From assembly GCA_023229385.1 (NCBI GenBank), contig JALNZI010000081.1, positions 1 through 6,306 of the forward strand: a stretch of DNA of 6,306 nt, in the 5' to 3' direction. The notes beneath the pieces are model-generated. The model was not told the origin of the DNA. It worked only from the letters and a program-made list of their open reading frames with translations, and did no database searches. Every line of letters starts with the position of its first letter. Positions within the stretch are counted from its first letter, which is position 1. Both the position numbers and the translations under genes were made by a program. This DNA is from Candidatus Omnitrophota bacterium (GTDB lineage: Bacteria > Omnitrophota > Gorgyraeia > Gygaellales > Profunditerraquicolaceae). Shown here in pieces: positions 1-6,136 of this stretch.

Positions 1-1187
1 TGCCGATTTTAGCGGCAAGTTTGCTTACTGATGAGCCTTGTATAATTAAGGGGGTACCGAATCTGCGCGATACTAACAGTATGCTGAAGATTTTGCGCGC
101 GTTAGGAAAAGTTGTCGAGTTTGATAAGGGCAGGGTAAGTATCTGCGCGGGGAAAACCGAAAGTTATGTCGCTGAATATAAATTAGTTTCTACTATGCGT
201 GCTTCATTTTGCGTCCTGGGTCCGCTGCTGGGGAAACTTAAAAAAGCCAAGGTTTCGCTTCCCGGCGGCTGCGTTATCGGCGTGCGGCCGGTAGACCTGC
301 ATCTTAAAGGTATTAAAGCTTTAGGCGCTGATATAAGTATTGATTCAGGATATGTCATTGCTAAGACAAATAAATTAAAAGGAGCGTATGTTTATTTAGG
401 CGGCGTATACGGCTCGTCAGTTTTAGCTACTGATAATGTGATGATGGCTGCGGTCCTGGCAAATGGAAAGACCGTAATCGAATCCGCGGCTTGCGAGCCG
501 GAGGTAGCGGATTTGGCGGAGTTCTTAATTAAAATGGGCGCAAAAATTAAAGGCCACGGCACGCCGGTTATTGAAATAGAGGGAGTCAAGCATTTACGCG
601 GGGCAACGCATTCTATAATTCCCGACCGCATTGAAGCTGGTACTTTAATTTTAGCTTCCCTGGTTACCGGAGGCGATATTTTAATTAAAAATGTGCAATC
701 TCAGCACCTGGGCTCTTTACTGGATAAATTGCATGAGGCAGGGGCGCATATTGAGCGTGGCGACGGCTCCCTGCGGGTTAAAGGAAATAAGCGATTGAAG
801 TCTGTAAATATTACTACGCTTCCGTATCCGGGTTTTCCTACTGATATGCAGGCTCAGATGATGAGTTTGATGTCAGTTACTCCGGGCATAAGCGTGATTA
901 CCGAGAAGATTTATCCTGACAGGTTTATGCATGTATCTGAGCTTAACCGTATGGGCGCGCATATCCAAAGAGAAGGCCCGCATGCTATTGTTGAGGGGAT
1001 CAAGATTTTATCCGGGGCTCCGGTTATGGCTTCTGATTTGCGCGCATCCGCCTGCCTGGTGCTGGCTGGTTTAGCCGCCCGCGGCAAGACGTCTATTTCC
1101 AGGATTTATCATTTGGAGCGCGGATATGAAAACATCGAGGAGAAATTGATTAACCTGGGGGCAAAGATTTGGAGAGAAAAAGAATGA
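1..1187 (+). CDS. murA: UDP-N-acetylglucosamine 1-carboxyvinyltransferase (MurA), 5'-truncated by window edge
   Basis: MurA transfers enolpyruvate from PEP to UDP-GlcNAc, the first committed cytoplasmic step of peptidoglycan synthesis. The frame is open from base 3 (PILAASLLTDEP), which matches the MurA N-terminal region. By comparison with E. coli MurA about 26 residues lie upstream, giving a full protein of about 420 aa, normal for the family. Visible hallmarks are MRAS and SLPGGCVIGVRPVDLH, with the catalytic/fosfomycin-target cysteine (Cys115 of E. coli) encoded at 270-272. Others are PDRIEAGT, PTDMQAQ (the conserved Asp at 843-845) and the C-terminal HLERGYE (the conserved Arg at 1119-1121). 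These separate it from the related EPSP synthase AroA. The retained cysteine implies an ordinary fosfomycin-sensitive type, which is an inference. A TTG at base 21 is internal and not the start. The TGA stop lies inside the ATGA shared with trpG. Confidence 0.97.
   Translation, partial: PILAASLLTDEPCIIKGVPNLRDTNSMLKILRALGKVVEFDKGRVSICAGKTESYVAEYKLVSTMRASFCVLGPLLGKLKKAKVSLPGGCVIGVRPVDLHLKGIKALGADISIDSGYVIAKTNKLKGAYVYLGGVYGSSVLATDNVMMAAVLANGKTVIESAACEPEVADLAEFLIKMGAKIKGHGTPVIEIEGVKHLRGATHSIIPDRIEAGTLILASLVTGGDILIKNVQSQHLGSLLDKLHEAGAHIERGDGSLRVKGNKRLKSVNITTLPYPGFPTDMQAQMMSLMSVTPGISVITEKIYPDRFMHVSELNRMGAHIQREGPHAIVEGIKILSGAPVMASDLRASACLVLAGLAARGKTSISRIYHLERGYENIEEKLINLGAKIWREKE
1171..1176 (+). 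promoter_or_regulatory. Shine-Dalgarno of trpG
   Basis: GGAGAG lies 7 bases before the ATG at 1184 and inside the end of murA. Its spacing selects ATG 1184 over the upstream TTG at 1169 and the later in-frame ATG at 1193. Confidence 0.7.
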
Positions 1188-1750
1188 TCTTAATGATTGA
1201 TAATTATGATTCTTTTACTTATAACCTGGTGCAGTATTTAGGTGAATTAGGGGCGCGGGTTTTAGTTTACCGCAATGATGCTTTGAGTATTAATGATATA
1301 AAAAAGCTTAATCCGGAAAAGATTGTCGTATCTCCCGGCCCGGGCAGACCGGAGGATGCGGGTATCTCCTGTGAGGTTATCCGCGCATTTAGCGGTAAGA
1401 TCCCTATTCTGGGAGTTTGCCTTGGGCATCAGGCAATCGGTTATGTTTTTGGAGCTAAGATTGTGGGGGCCAGGCGGCTTATGCATGGCAAGACCTCAAA
1501 GATCTATCATAATAAAAAAGATATCTTTAAGGGCATACCTAATCCATTCTTAGCCACACGTTATCACTCTTTGCTGGTTGAGGGGAAAAGTTTACCTGAT
1601 ATTCTGGAGATAACCGCCCATACTGTTGAAGATGAGATTATGGGGCTAAAACATAAAACTTATCCTGTTTGGGGAGTGCAGTTTCATCCGGAGTCCATAC
1701 TTACAAAAAGCGGTAAACAGATACTGGATAATTTTATTAAGCTGAAATGA
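1184..1750 (+). CDS. trpG: Anthranilate synthase component II / aminodeoxychorismate synthase glutaminase (TrpG/PabA)
   Basis: This is the class I glutamine amidotransferase subunit. It hydrolyses glutamine and passes ammonia to TrpE (anthranilate) or, in some bacteria, also to PabB (folate). The protein is 188 aa, the usual size for a free-standing subunit. It begins MILMIDNYDSFTYNLVQYLG, the typical N-terminus. It carries the oxyanion region SPGPGRPEDAG (50-60), the nucleophile elbow GVCLGHQAIG with Cys79, the HGKTS motif (101-105) and FHPES with His168 and Glu170, so the Cys-His-Glu triad is complete. The ATG start is chosen because it has a well-spaced GGAGAG and forms an ATGA overlap with the murA stop. 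A longer TTG start at 1169 would only add five non-conserved residues. The partner synthase gene trpE is not in the window. Sequence alone cannot say whether the protein serves TrpE, PabB or both. Confidence 0.95.
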   Translation: MILMIDNYDSFTYNLVQYLGELGARVLVYRNDALSINDIKKLNPEKIVVSPGPGRPEDAGISCEVIRAFSGKIPILGVCLGHQAIGYVFGAKIVGARRLMHGKTSKIYHNKKDIFKGIPNPFLATRYHSLLVEGKSLPDILEITAHTVEDEIMGLKHKTYPVWGVQFHPESILTKSGKQILDNFIKLK

Positions 1751-2754
1751 TCAAAGACCTTATTAAACAATTGGCTAATAAAAAAGATTTAACTGCTCAA
1801 GAGATGCAGCAGGTGATGCGGGAGATCTTAAGCGGCGCAACCGAAACCGCTGATATCATTAATTTCCTGACCTCGTTGAATGAAAAAGGCGAGACAGTCG
1901 GAGAATTAACTGCGGCGGTAAATGAAATGCTTAAATATGTCGAGCCGATTATCATAGACACCGATAATATATTAGATACCTGCGGTACCGGGGGGGATAA
2001 AAAAGGGACTTTTAATATTTCGACAATTACTGCTTTGGTTGCCAGCGGAGCCGGGATTACTGTTGCCAAGCACGGCAACCGTTCAGTTTCCAGCAAATGC
2101 GGCAGCGCGGATATTTTAGAAGCTTTAGGCGTAGATATCAATATGGATAAGGGAAAAATAAAGAAATGCCTTAAAGAGATTGGTATTGCTTTTTTATTTG
2201 CTCCGAATCTGCATCCGGCAATGAAAAATGTGATGCCGGCAAGAAAACAAATCGCCGGTAAGACCATGTTTAATATCCTGGGGCCGTTGATTAACCCGGC
2301 GCGGGCAACTAACCAGTTAATCGGGGTGTATTCCCAGGAATGGACCAGGCCCCTGGCGCAGGTTTTGTATAATTTAGGTTCTCAACATGTTTTAGTGGTG
2401 CACGGCGCAGATGGTTTGGATGAGGTAACTACTGCTGATAAAACCTTTGTTTCGGAGGTAAAGGCAGGAGTATTAAAAGATTATGAGATAACTCCGGAGG
2501 AGTTTGGGATATCCAGGGCTAAGCCAGGCGATTTAAATGGAGGTTCTATTGCGGAGAATGTTAAAATTGTACAAGATGTGTTGGATGGTAAAAAGGGAAG
2601 AGCCAGGGATATTGTTATATTGAATTCCGCTTGCGCAATTTATGCCGCGGATAAAACTAATACCATTGCTGAAGGAATAAAACTGGCTGAAAAATCAATT
2701 GATTCAAAAGCGGCTTTAAAGAAACTGCAGTTATTAAAGGAGTATACACATTAA
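1747..2754 (+). CDS. trpD: Anthranilate phosphoribosyltransferase (TrpD)
   Basis: TrpD joins anthranilate and PRPP to give phosphoribosyl-anthranilate, the second step from chorismate to tryptophan. At 335 aa it has normal length and is not fused to TrpG. An N-terminal helical domain (about 1-70) precedes the phosphoribosyltransferase domain. Signature motifs are DTCGTGGD (77-84, PRPP pyrophosphate loop), KHGNRSVSSKCGSADILEALG (from 108), ARKQ with Arg166 at the anthranilate site, FNILGPLINPA (175-185) and the metal-binding Asp225-Glu226 pair in GADGLDE. The ATG overlaps the trpG stop as ATGA. No convincing Shine-Dalgarno sequence precedes it, the nearest purine cluster being about 18 bases away. 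Translation therefore probably depends on ribosomes finishing trpG, which would tie TrpD output to TrpG (inference). Confidence 0.97.
   Translation: MIKDLIKQLANKKDLTAQEMQQVMREILSGATETADIINFLTSLNEKGETVGELTAAVNEMLKYVEPIIIDTDNILDTCGTGGDKKGTFNISTITALVASGAGITVAKHGNRSVSSKCGSADILEALGVDINMDKGKIKKCLKEIGIAFLFAPNLHPAMKNVMPARKQIAGKTMFNILGPLINPARATNQLIGVYSQEWTRPLAQVLYNLGSQHVLVVHGADGLDEVTTADKTFVSEVKAGVLKDYEITPEEFGISRAKPGDLNGGSIAENVKIVQDVLDGKKGRARDIVILNSACAIYAADKTNTIAEGIKLAEKSIDSKAALKKLQLLKEYTH
2736..2742 (+). promoter_or_regulatory. Shine-Dalgarno of trpC
   Basis: AAAGGAG within the last codons of trpD lies 13 bases before the trpC ATG. This is a good core with somewhat long spacing. Confidence 0.5.
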
Positions 2755-2755
2755 A

Positions 2756-3544
2756 ATGGCCAAAGTTGATACCTTAAAAGAGATCGTGGCAAAGAAAAAA
2801 GAGAGGATTATTTTATCTAAACAGCAGTTGCCCGAGGAGGATTTGAAGGCAAGGGTAGCCGGGTTAGCTGGCTGCCGTCCTTTTAAGGAGGCAATCAGCA
2901 AGCCGCGGCAGATTTCGCTTATTGCTGAAATAAAACAATCTTCACCTTCCAAAGGATTGATCCGCCAGAATTTTAACTTGCCGGAGATTGCCCGGAGTTA
3001 TCAGGAAGCCGGGGTGCAGGCAGTTTCCGTATTGACCGAGGAGGATTTTTTTGCGGGAAACCCACTTTATATTAATGAGGTAAAAAATATAATTACCGCT
3101 CCGGTTTTAAGAAAAGATTTTATTTTGGAAAGCTATCAGGTATATGAGTCGCGTTATTTAGGGGCGGATGCGATTTTATTGATTGCGGATTTATTGTCTA
3201 AAGATAAACTGGTTGAATTAATGCAGATTGCCGATAGTTTAGGCATGGATTATTTAGTGGAAGTGCATGATGAAAAAGAGTTGAAGAAAGTGCTTGACCT
3301 GAAAGTTCCGATTATCGGGATAAATAACCGCAATCTGCATACTCTTGAAGTTGACTTTAAAACCACGGAGAAATTATTCACTTTAATCCCCCGGGATAAG
3401 GTGGTGGTTGTGGAAAGCGGGATTAAAAATTATCAGGATATCTTATTCTTAAAAATTCTTGGAGCAAGCGCTGTATTAATCGGCACAGCTTTTATGGAAG
3501 TTGAAGATATAAAGAAAAAAGTGGAAGAGGTAATGGGTTGGTAA
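2756..3544 (+). CDS. trpC: Indole-3-glycerol phosphate synthase (TrpC)
   Basis: TrpC decarboxylates and closes CdRP into indole-3-glycerol phosphate, the ring-forming step that feeds TrpA. It is a 262-aa single-domain (beta/alpha)8 barrel, not fused to TrpF. The N-terminal helix typical of the family (TLKEIVAKKKERI) precedes the barrel. Catalytic and binding residues visible are Glu58 and Lys60 in IAEIKQSSPSKG, Lys120 in LRKDF, Glu169 in LVEVHDEKEL, Asn190 in GINNRNL and Glu220-Ser221 in VESGI. These correspond to the lysine/glutamate set known from characterised IGPS enzymes. The final phosphate-binding loop reads LIGTAFM where many family members have VGESLM, a conservative variation. The gene begins one base after the trpD stop, and its 3' end overlaps trpF by 7 bases. 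Confidence 0.97.
   Translation: MAKVDTLKEIVAKKKERIILSKQQLPEEDLKARVAGLAGCRPFKEAISKPRQISLIAEIKQSSPSKGLIRQNFNLPEIARSYQEAGVQAVSVLTEEDFFAGNPLYINEVKNIITAPVLRKDFILESYQVYESRYLGADAILLIADLLSKDKLVELMQIADSLGMDYLVEVHDEKELKKVLDLKVPIIGINNRNLHTLEVDFKTTEKLFTLIPRDKVVVVESGIKNYQDILFLKILGASAVLIGTAFMEVEDIKKKVEEVMGW
3526..3530 (+). promoter_or_regulatory. Shine-Dalgarno of trpF
   Basis: AGAGG, part of the purine run GGAAGAGG near the end of trpC, lies 7 bases before the TTG at 3538. It supports that codon as the true trpF start, since no ATG or GTG is available in frame nearby. Confidence 0.65.
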
Positions 3545-4149
3545 AAATAAAGATTTGCGGGATAACTAATTTAGAGGATGCCCTGGCGTCTTTATTCAGC
3601 GGAGCAGACGCAATAGGTTTTGTTTTTTATAAAAAGAGCCCCCGCTATATCAGTCCGCTTAAAGCTCGCAATATTTCGCGTATTTTGCCTAAGAAGATTA
3701 TCCGCGTCGGGGTTTTTGTTGATGAGGATATTAAAACCGTAAAGAAAATTGCCAGGCTTTGCAGTTTGAATATGCTGCAGTTCCATGGCAGTGAATCTGC
3801 CGGGTATTGCCGGAAATTCAAAGGCTATAAAATTATTAAAGTCTTTCCGGTTAAGCAAGGGTTGGATTCAGCTAAAATATCAGAATATCAGGGCTGCGGC
3901 TGTCTTTTTGATACTTATTCAAAAAAGCTTCCCGGGGGCACAGGTAAAAAGTTTAACTGGCATTTATTAAGAAAACTGGATAAAATAAATAAACCGGTTT
4001 TTCTTTCCGGCGGCTTAACTGTTGGAAATGTAGCTGAAGCGATTAAATTATTAAAACCCGACTGGGTTGATGTTTCCAGCGCATTGGAAAGAGCGCCGGG
4101 GAAAAAAGATATTAAGAAGATTAAGAAATTCATTCAGGCAGCCAGGTAG
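3538..4149 (+). CDS. trpF: Phosphoribosylanthranilate isomerase (TrpF)
   Basis: TrpF performs the Amadori rearrangement of phosphoribosyl-anthranilate to CdRP, the substrate of the preceding gene's product. The 203-aa protein is a minimal (beta/alpha)8 barrel of usual length. It begins MVKIKICGITNLEDA with the catalytic base Cys7. Other family motifs are GADAIGFVFYKKSPRYI (22-38), VGVFVD (57-62), LQFHGSES (80-87), the catalytic acid Asp125 in LFDTYS, LPGGTGKKFNW (131-141), LSGGL (156-160) and the phosphate loop VDVSSALE (177-184). That last motif usually reads SSGVE, so a Gly-to-Ala change is present at position 182. The start is TTG, inside the end of trpC, supported by a well-placed AGAGG and by alignment of Cys7 to the family position. 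A 24-base gap separates it from trpB. Confidence 0.96.
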   Translation: MVKIKICGITNLEDALASLFSGADAIGFVFYKKSPRYISPLKARNISRILPKKIIRVGVFVDEDIKTVKKIARLCSLNMLQFHGSESAGYCRKFKGYKIIKVFPVKQGLDSAKISEYQGCGCLFDTYSKKLPGGTGKKFNWHLLRKLDKINKPVFLSGGLTVGNVAEAIKLLKPDWVDVSSALERAPGKKDIKKIKKFIQAAR

Positions 4150-4159
4150 TTTGAAAGTT

Positions 4160-4167
4160 GGGGAGGG
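4160..4167 (+). promoter_or_regulatory. Strong Shine-Dalgarno of trpB
   Basis: GGGGAGGG lies in the only true intergenic gap of the window (4150-4173), 6 bases before the GTG at 4174. It is the strongest ribosome-binding sequence seen here and supports the GTG as the start. The gap shows no inverted repeat and is too short for a full promoter. Confidence 0.75.
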
Positions 4168-4173
4168 TTTAAA

Positions 4174-5355
4174 GTGTTTTTCAAGAAAGCGGTACCAGAT
4201 AAAACAGGGCATTTCGGAAGCTTCGGGGGCAGGTTTGTTCCCGAGACGCTGATTTCTGCCTTGGATGCGTTAGAAAAAGAATATCTGGCAGTTAAAAAAG
4301 ACAAAGCATTCCGCAAGGAATTATCCGGCTACCTTAGTGAATACGCCGGACGGCCTACACCTTTATACCTGGCTGAGAATTTAAGTAAATATCTTAAAAT
4401 AAAAAAGGTTTATTTAAAAAGAGAAGACCTTTTACATACCGGTGCGCATAAAATAAATAATACCCTGGGCCAGGCAATTTTAGCCAAGAGGATGGGAAAG
4501 AAGAGGGTGATTGCTGAAACAGGCGCTGGCCAGCATGGTGTGGCTACAGCGACGGTTGCGGCATTATTCGGATTGGAATGCGATATCTATATGGGTACGG
4601 AGGATATCCAGCGCCAGGCGTTAAATGTTTTGCGGATGAAGTTATTGGGTGCAAGGGTGGTTCCGGTTGAAAGCGGCACCAAGACTTTAAAAGATGCGAT
4701 GACCGAGGCTTTGCGCGATTGGGTAACTAATGTGCGAAATACTTATTATATCATTGGTACGGTTGCCGGTCCGCATCCGTATCCGGCTATGGTGCGTGAT
4801 TTCCAGTCGATAATCGGCAAAGAGGCAAGGCAGCAGGTCTTAAAAAAAGAAAAAAGACTGCCGGATTACCTGGTGGCTTGTGTTGGCGGCGGAAGTAATG
4901 CCATGGGATTGTTTTATCCTTTTTTTAAGGATAAAACAGTGAAGATGATCGGCGTGGAAGCCGCGGGTTTAGGTTTGTCTTCAGGTAAACATTCCGCCAG
5001 TATTTTAGGCGGGTTTCCCGGAGTCCTGCATGGCTGCAAATCCGATGTCCTGGAGGATAAATTCGGCCAGATTAATAACACGCATTCTGTGGCTGCCGGC
5101 CTGGATTATCCGGGCGTCGGTCCGGAGCATGCTTATTATAATGAGATTAAGAGAGCCAGTTATGTGGCAATTAACGATAAAGAGGCACTGGAAGGGTTTA
5201 AATTATTATCAGAGATTGAAGGAATTATCCCGGCGTTAGAATCAGCCCATGCCATTGCTTATTTGAAGAAATTAAGAAAAAATATTAAGAAGGACTCCGT
5301 GGTCATTGTTTGCCTCTCCGGAAGAGGGGATAAGGATCTGCATGAATCGTATTAA
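4174..5355 (+). CDS. trpB: Tryptophan synthase beta subunit (TrpB, TrpB1 type)
   Basis: TrpB is the PLP enzyme that condenses indole, channelled from TrpA, with L-serine to form tryptophan in the alpha2-beta2 complex. It has 393 aa, normal for the TrpB1 class that pairs with TrpA. Motifs in order are GHFGSFGGRFVPETL (12-26), YAGRPTPLY (57-65), KREDLLHTGAHKINN with PLP lysine Lys93, AETGAGQHGVA with catalytic Glu115, GTVAGPHPYPAMVRDFQ (195-211), the PLP phosphate loop VGGGSNA (237-243), GVEAAG (260-265), THSVAAGLDYPGVGPEH (303-319) and the C-terminal LSGRGDKD (381-388) that contacts the pyridine ring. The start is GTG, preceded by the best Shine-Dalgarno in the window. No ATG is available in a better position. 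The 3' end overlaps trpA by 14 bases, so the two subunits are probably translated together. Confidence 0.98.
   Translation: MFFKKAVPDKTGHFGSFGGRFVPETLISALDALEKEYLAVKKDKAFRKELSGYLSEYAGRPTPLYLAENLSKYLKIKKVYLKREDLLHTGAHKINNTLGQAILAKRMGKKRVIAETGAGQHGVATATVAALFGLECDIYMGTEDIQRQALNVLRMKLLGARVVPVESGTKTLKDAMTEALRDWVTNVRNTYYIIGTVAGPHPYPAMVRDFQSIIGKEARQQVLKKEKRLPDYLVACVGGGSNAMGLFYPFFKDKTVKMIGVEAAGLGLSSGKHSASILGGFPGVLHGCKSDVLEDKFGQINNTHSVAAGLDYPGVGPEHAYYNEIKRASYVAINDKEALEGFKLLSEIEGIIPALESAHAIAYLKKLRKNIKKDSVVIVCLSGRGDKDLHESY
5332..5336 (+). promoter_or_regulatory. Shine-Dalgarno of trpA
   Basis: AAGGA inside the last trpB codons lies 5 bases before the ATG at 5342. It favours that start over the in-frame TTG at 5306, which would extend the protein by 12 residues encoded within the trpB SGRGDKD region. 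Confidence 0.65.
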
Positions 5356-6136
5356 TAAAAAGTTTACCGAGCTTAAGAAAAAAAATAAGAAGGCCTTTAT
5401 CGCTTTTATTACCGCCGGCTATCCCAGCCTGACTATAACAGCTAAACTTGTTTTGGAGCTTGAGAAAAGGGGAGTGGATATAATTGAGTTAGGAGTTCCT
5501 TTTTCTGATCCTTTAGCTGACGGCCCGGTAATCCAGCAAGCATCCATATATTCACTTAAAAAGAAAACTAACCTGCCGAAGATACTGGATTTGGTAAAAT
5601 ACCTGCGCAAGGTTACTGACTTACCGATTTGCCTGATGAGTTATTACAACCCTATATTTTGTTTGGGTGATAAAAATTTCATAGATAAAGCGGTAGCGGC
5701 CGGGGTTGACGGGGTGATTATTCCCGACCTGCCTCCTGAGGAGGCAAAGGAATTCATTAAGTATGCTAATAAAAAGGGGCTGGCTAATATTTGTTTTCTT
5801 GCGCCCACTAGTTCGCCAAGCCGGATAAAGACAATATCTAAGATTTCCAAAGGTTTTATTTACTATGTTGCTTTGACCGGGGTTACCGGAACACGCAGGA
5901 GCCTGGCAGCGGATTTAAAGAATAATTTAACCAGGATTAAAAGAGTAGCGCGTATTCCTGTTTGCGCGGGTTTTGGTATATCCGACGCCAAGCAGTTAAA
6001 CGAGGTGCAAAAAATCTGCGACGGAGGGATTGTCGGCAGCGCTATCGTAAATAATATCCGGCAGAATATTACCCGTAATGATTTAGTCAAAAGAGTGGGC
6101 AGCTTTGTGGAAAGGTTTAATGTACAGGAAAAGTAA
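5342..6136 (+). CDS. trpA: Tryptophan synthase alpha subunit (TrpA)
   Basis: TrpA cleaves indole-3-glycerol phosphate into glyceraldehyde-3-phosphate and indole, which passes through the tunnel to TrpB. From ATG 5342 the protein has 264 aa, close to the family norm of about 268, and is a (beta/alpha)8 barrel. It starts MNRINKKFTELK and continues AFIAFITAGYPS. The catalytic residues fall exactly at the E. coli positions: Glu49 in DIIELGVPFSDPLADGP and Asp60 in the same motif. Further hallmarks are LMSYYNPIF, GVDGVIIPDLPPEEA, FLAPTSSPSRI, the mobile loop ALTGVTGTR, the phosphate-site GFGIS and GGIVGSAIV. This exact match of catalytic numbering supports the 5342 start over the TTG at 5306. The gene overlaps trpB by 14 bases and the downstream peptidase gene by 17, so transcription clearly does not have to stop after trpA. 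Confidence 0.97.
   Translation: MNRINKKFTELKKKNKKAFIAFITAGYPSLTITAKLVLELEKRGVDIIELGVPFSDPLADGPVIQQASIYSLKKKTNLPKILDLVKYLRKVTDLPICLMSYYNPIFCLGDKNFIDKAVAAGVDGVIIPDLPPEEAKEFIKYANKKGLANICFLAPTSSPSRIKTISKISKGFIYYVALTGVTGTRRSLAADLKNNLTRIKRVARIPVCAGFGISDAKQLNEVQKICDGGIVGSAIVNNIRQNITRNDLVKRVGSFVERFNVQEK
6109..6115 (+). promoter_or_regulatory. Probable Shine-Dalgarno of the M16 peptidase gene
   Basis: GGAAAGG near the end of trpA lies 4 bases before the ATG at 6120. The spacing is a little short but supports this start within the trpA coding sequence. Confidence 0.45.

Noticed and set aside
41..46. Perfect TATAAT box, possible internal promoter
   Set aside because: It encodes conserved-region residues of MurA and has no fitting -35 hexamer at 16-18 bases. 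Such matches are expected by chance in AT-rich coding DNA.
1169..1183. Upstream TTG start for trpG adding five residues
   Set aside because: The extra residues are not part of the family N-terminus. ATG 1184 has a better-spaced GGAGAG and forms a clean ATGA with the murA stop.
1797..2267. Open frame of 156 codons on the - strand opposite trpD
   Set aside because: It has no recognisable domain and lies wholly within a clearly functional trpD with intact motifs. It is a shadow of trpD codon usage, as are the other antisense frames across the window.
4067..4252. Plus-strand open frame spanning the trpF-trpB junction
   Set aside because: It is out of frame with two well-supported genes, has low-complexity basic content and no family resemblance.
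5306..5341. Upstream TTG start for trpA adding twelve residues
   Set aside because: ATG 5342 has an AAGGA at good spacing and puts Glu49 and Asp60 at the canonical positions. The extension is translated from the trpB SGRGDKD motif in another frame.
5730..5746. 17-base inverted repeat (8-base arms around a central G) that could look like a terminator stem or operator
   Set aside because: It lies inside trpA, encodes the conserved LPPEEA stretch and has no following T-run. It is explained by Pro-Pro-Glu-Glu codons, and its GAGGAGG is not followed by a sensible start.
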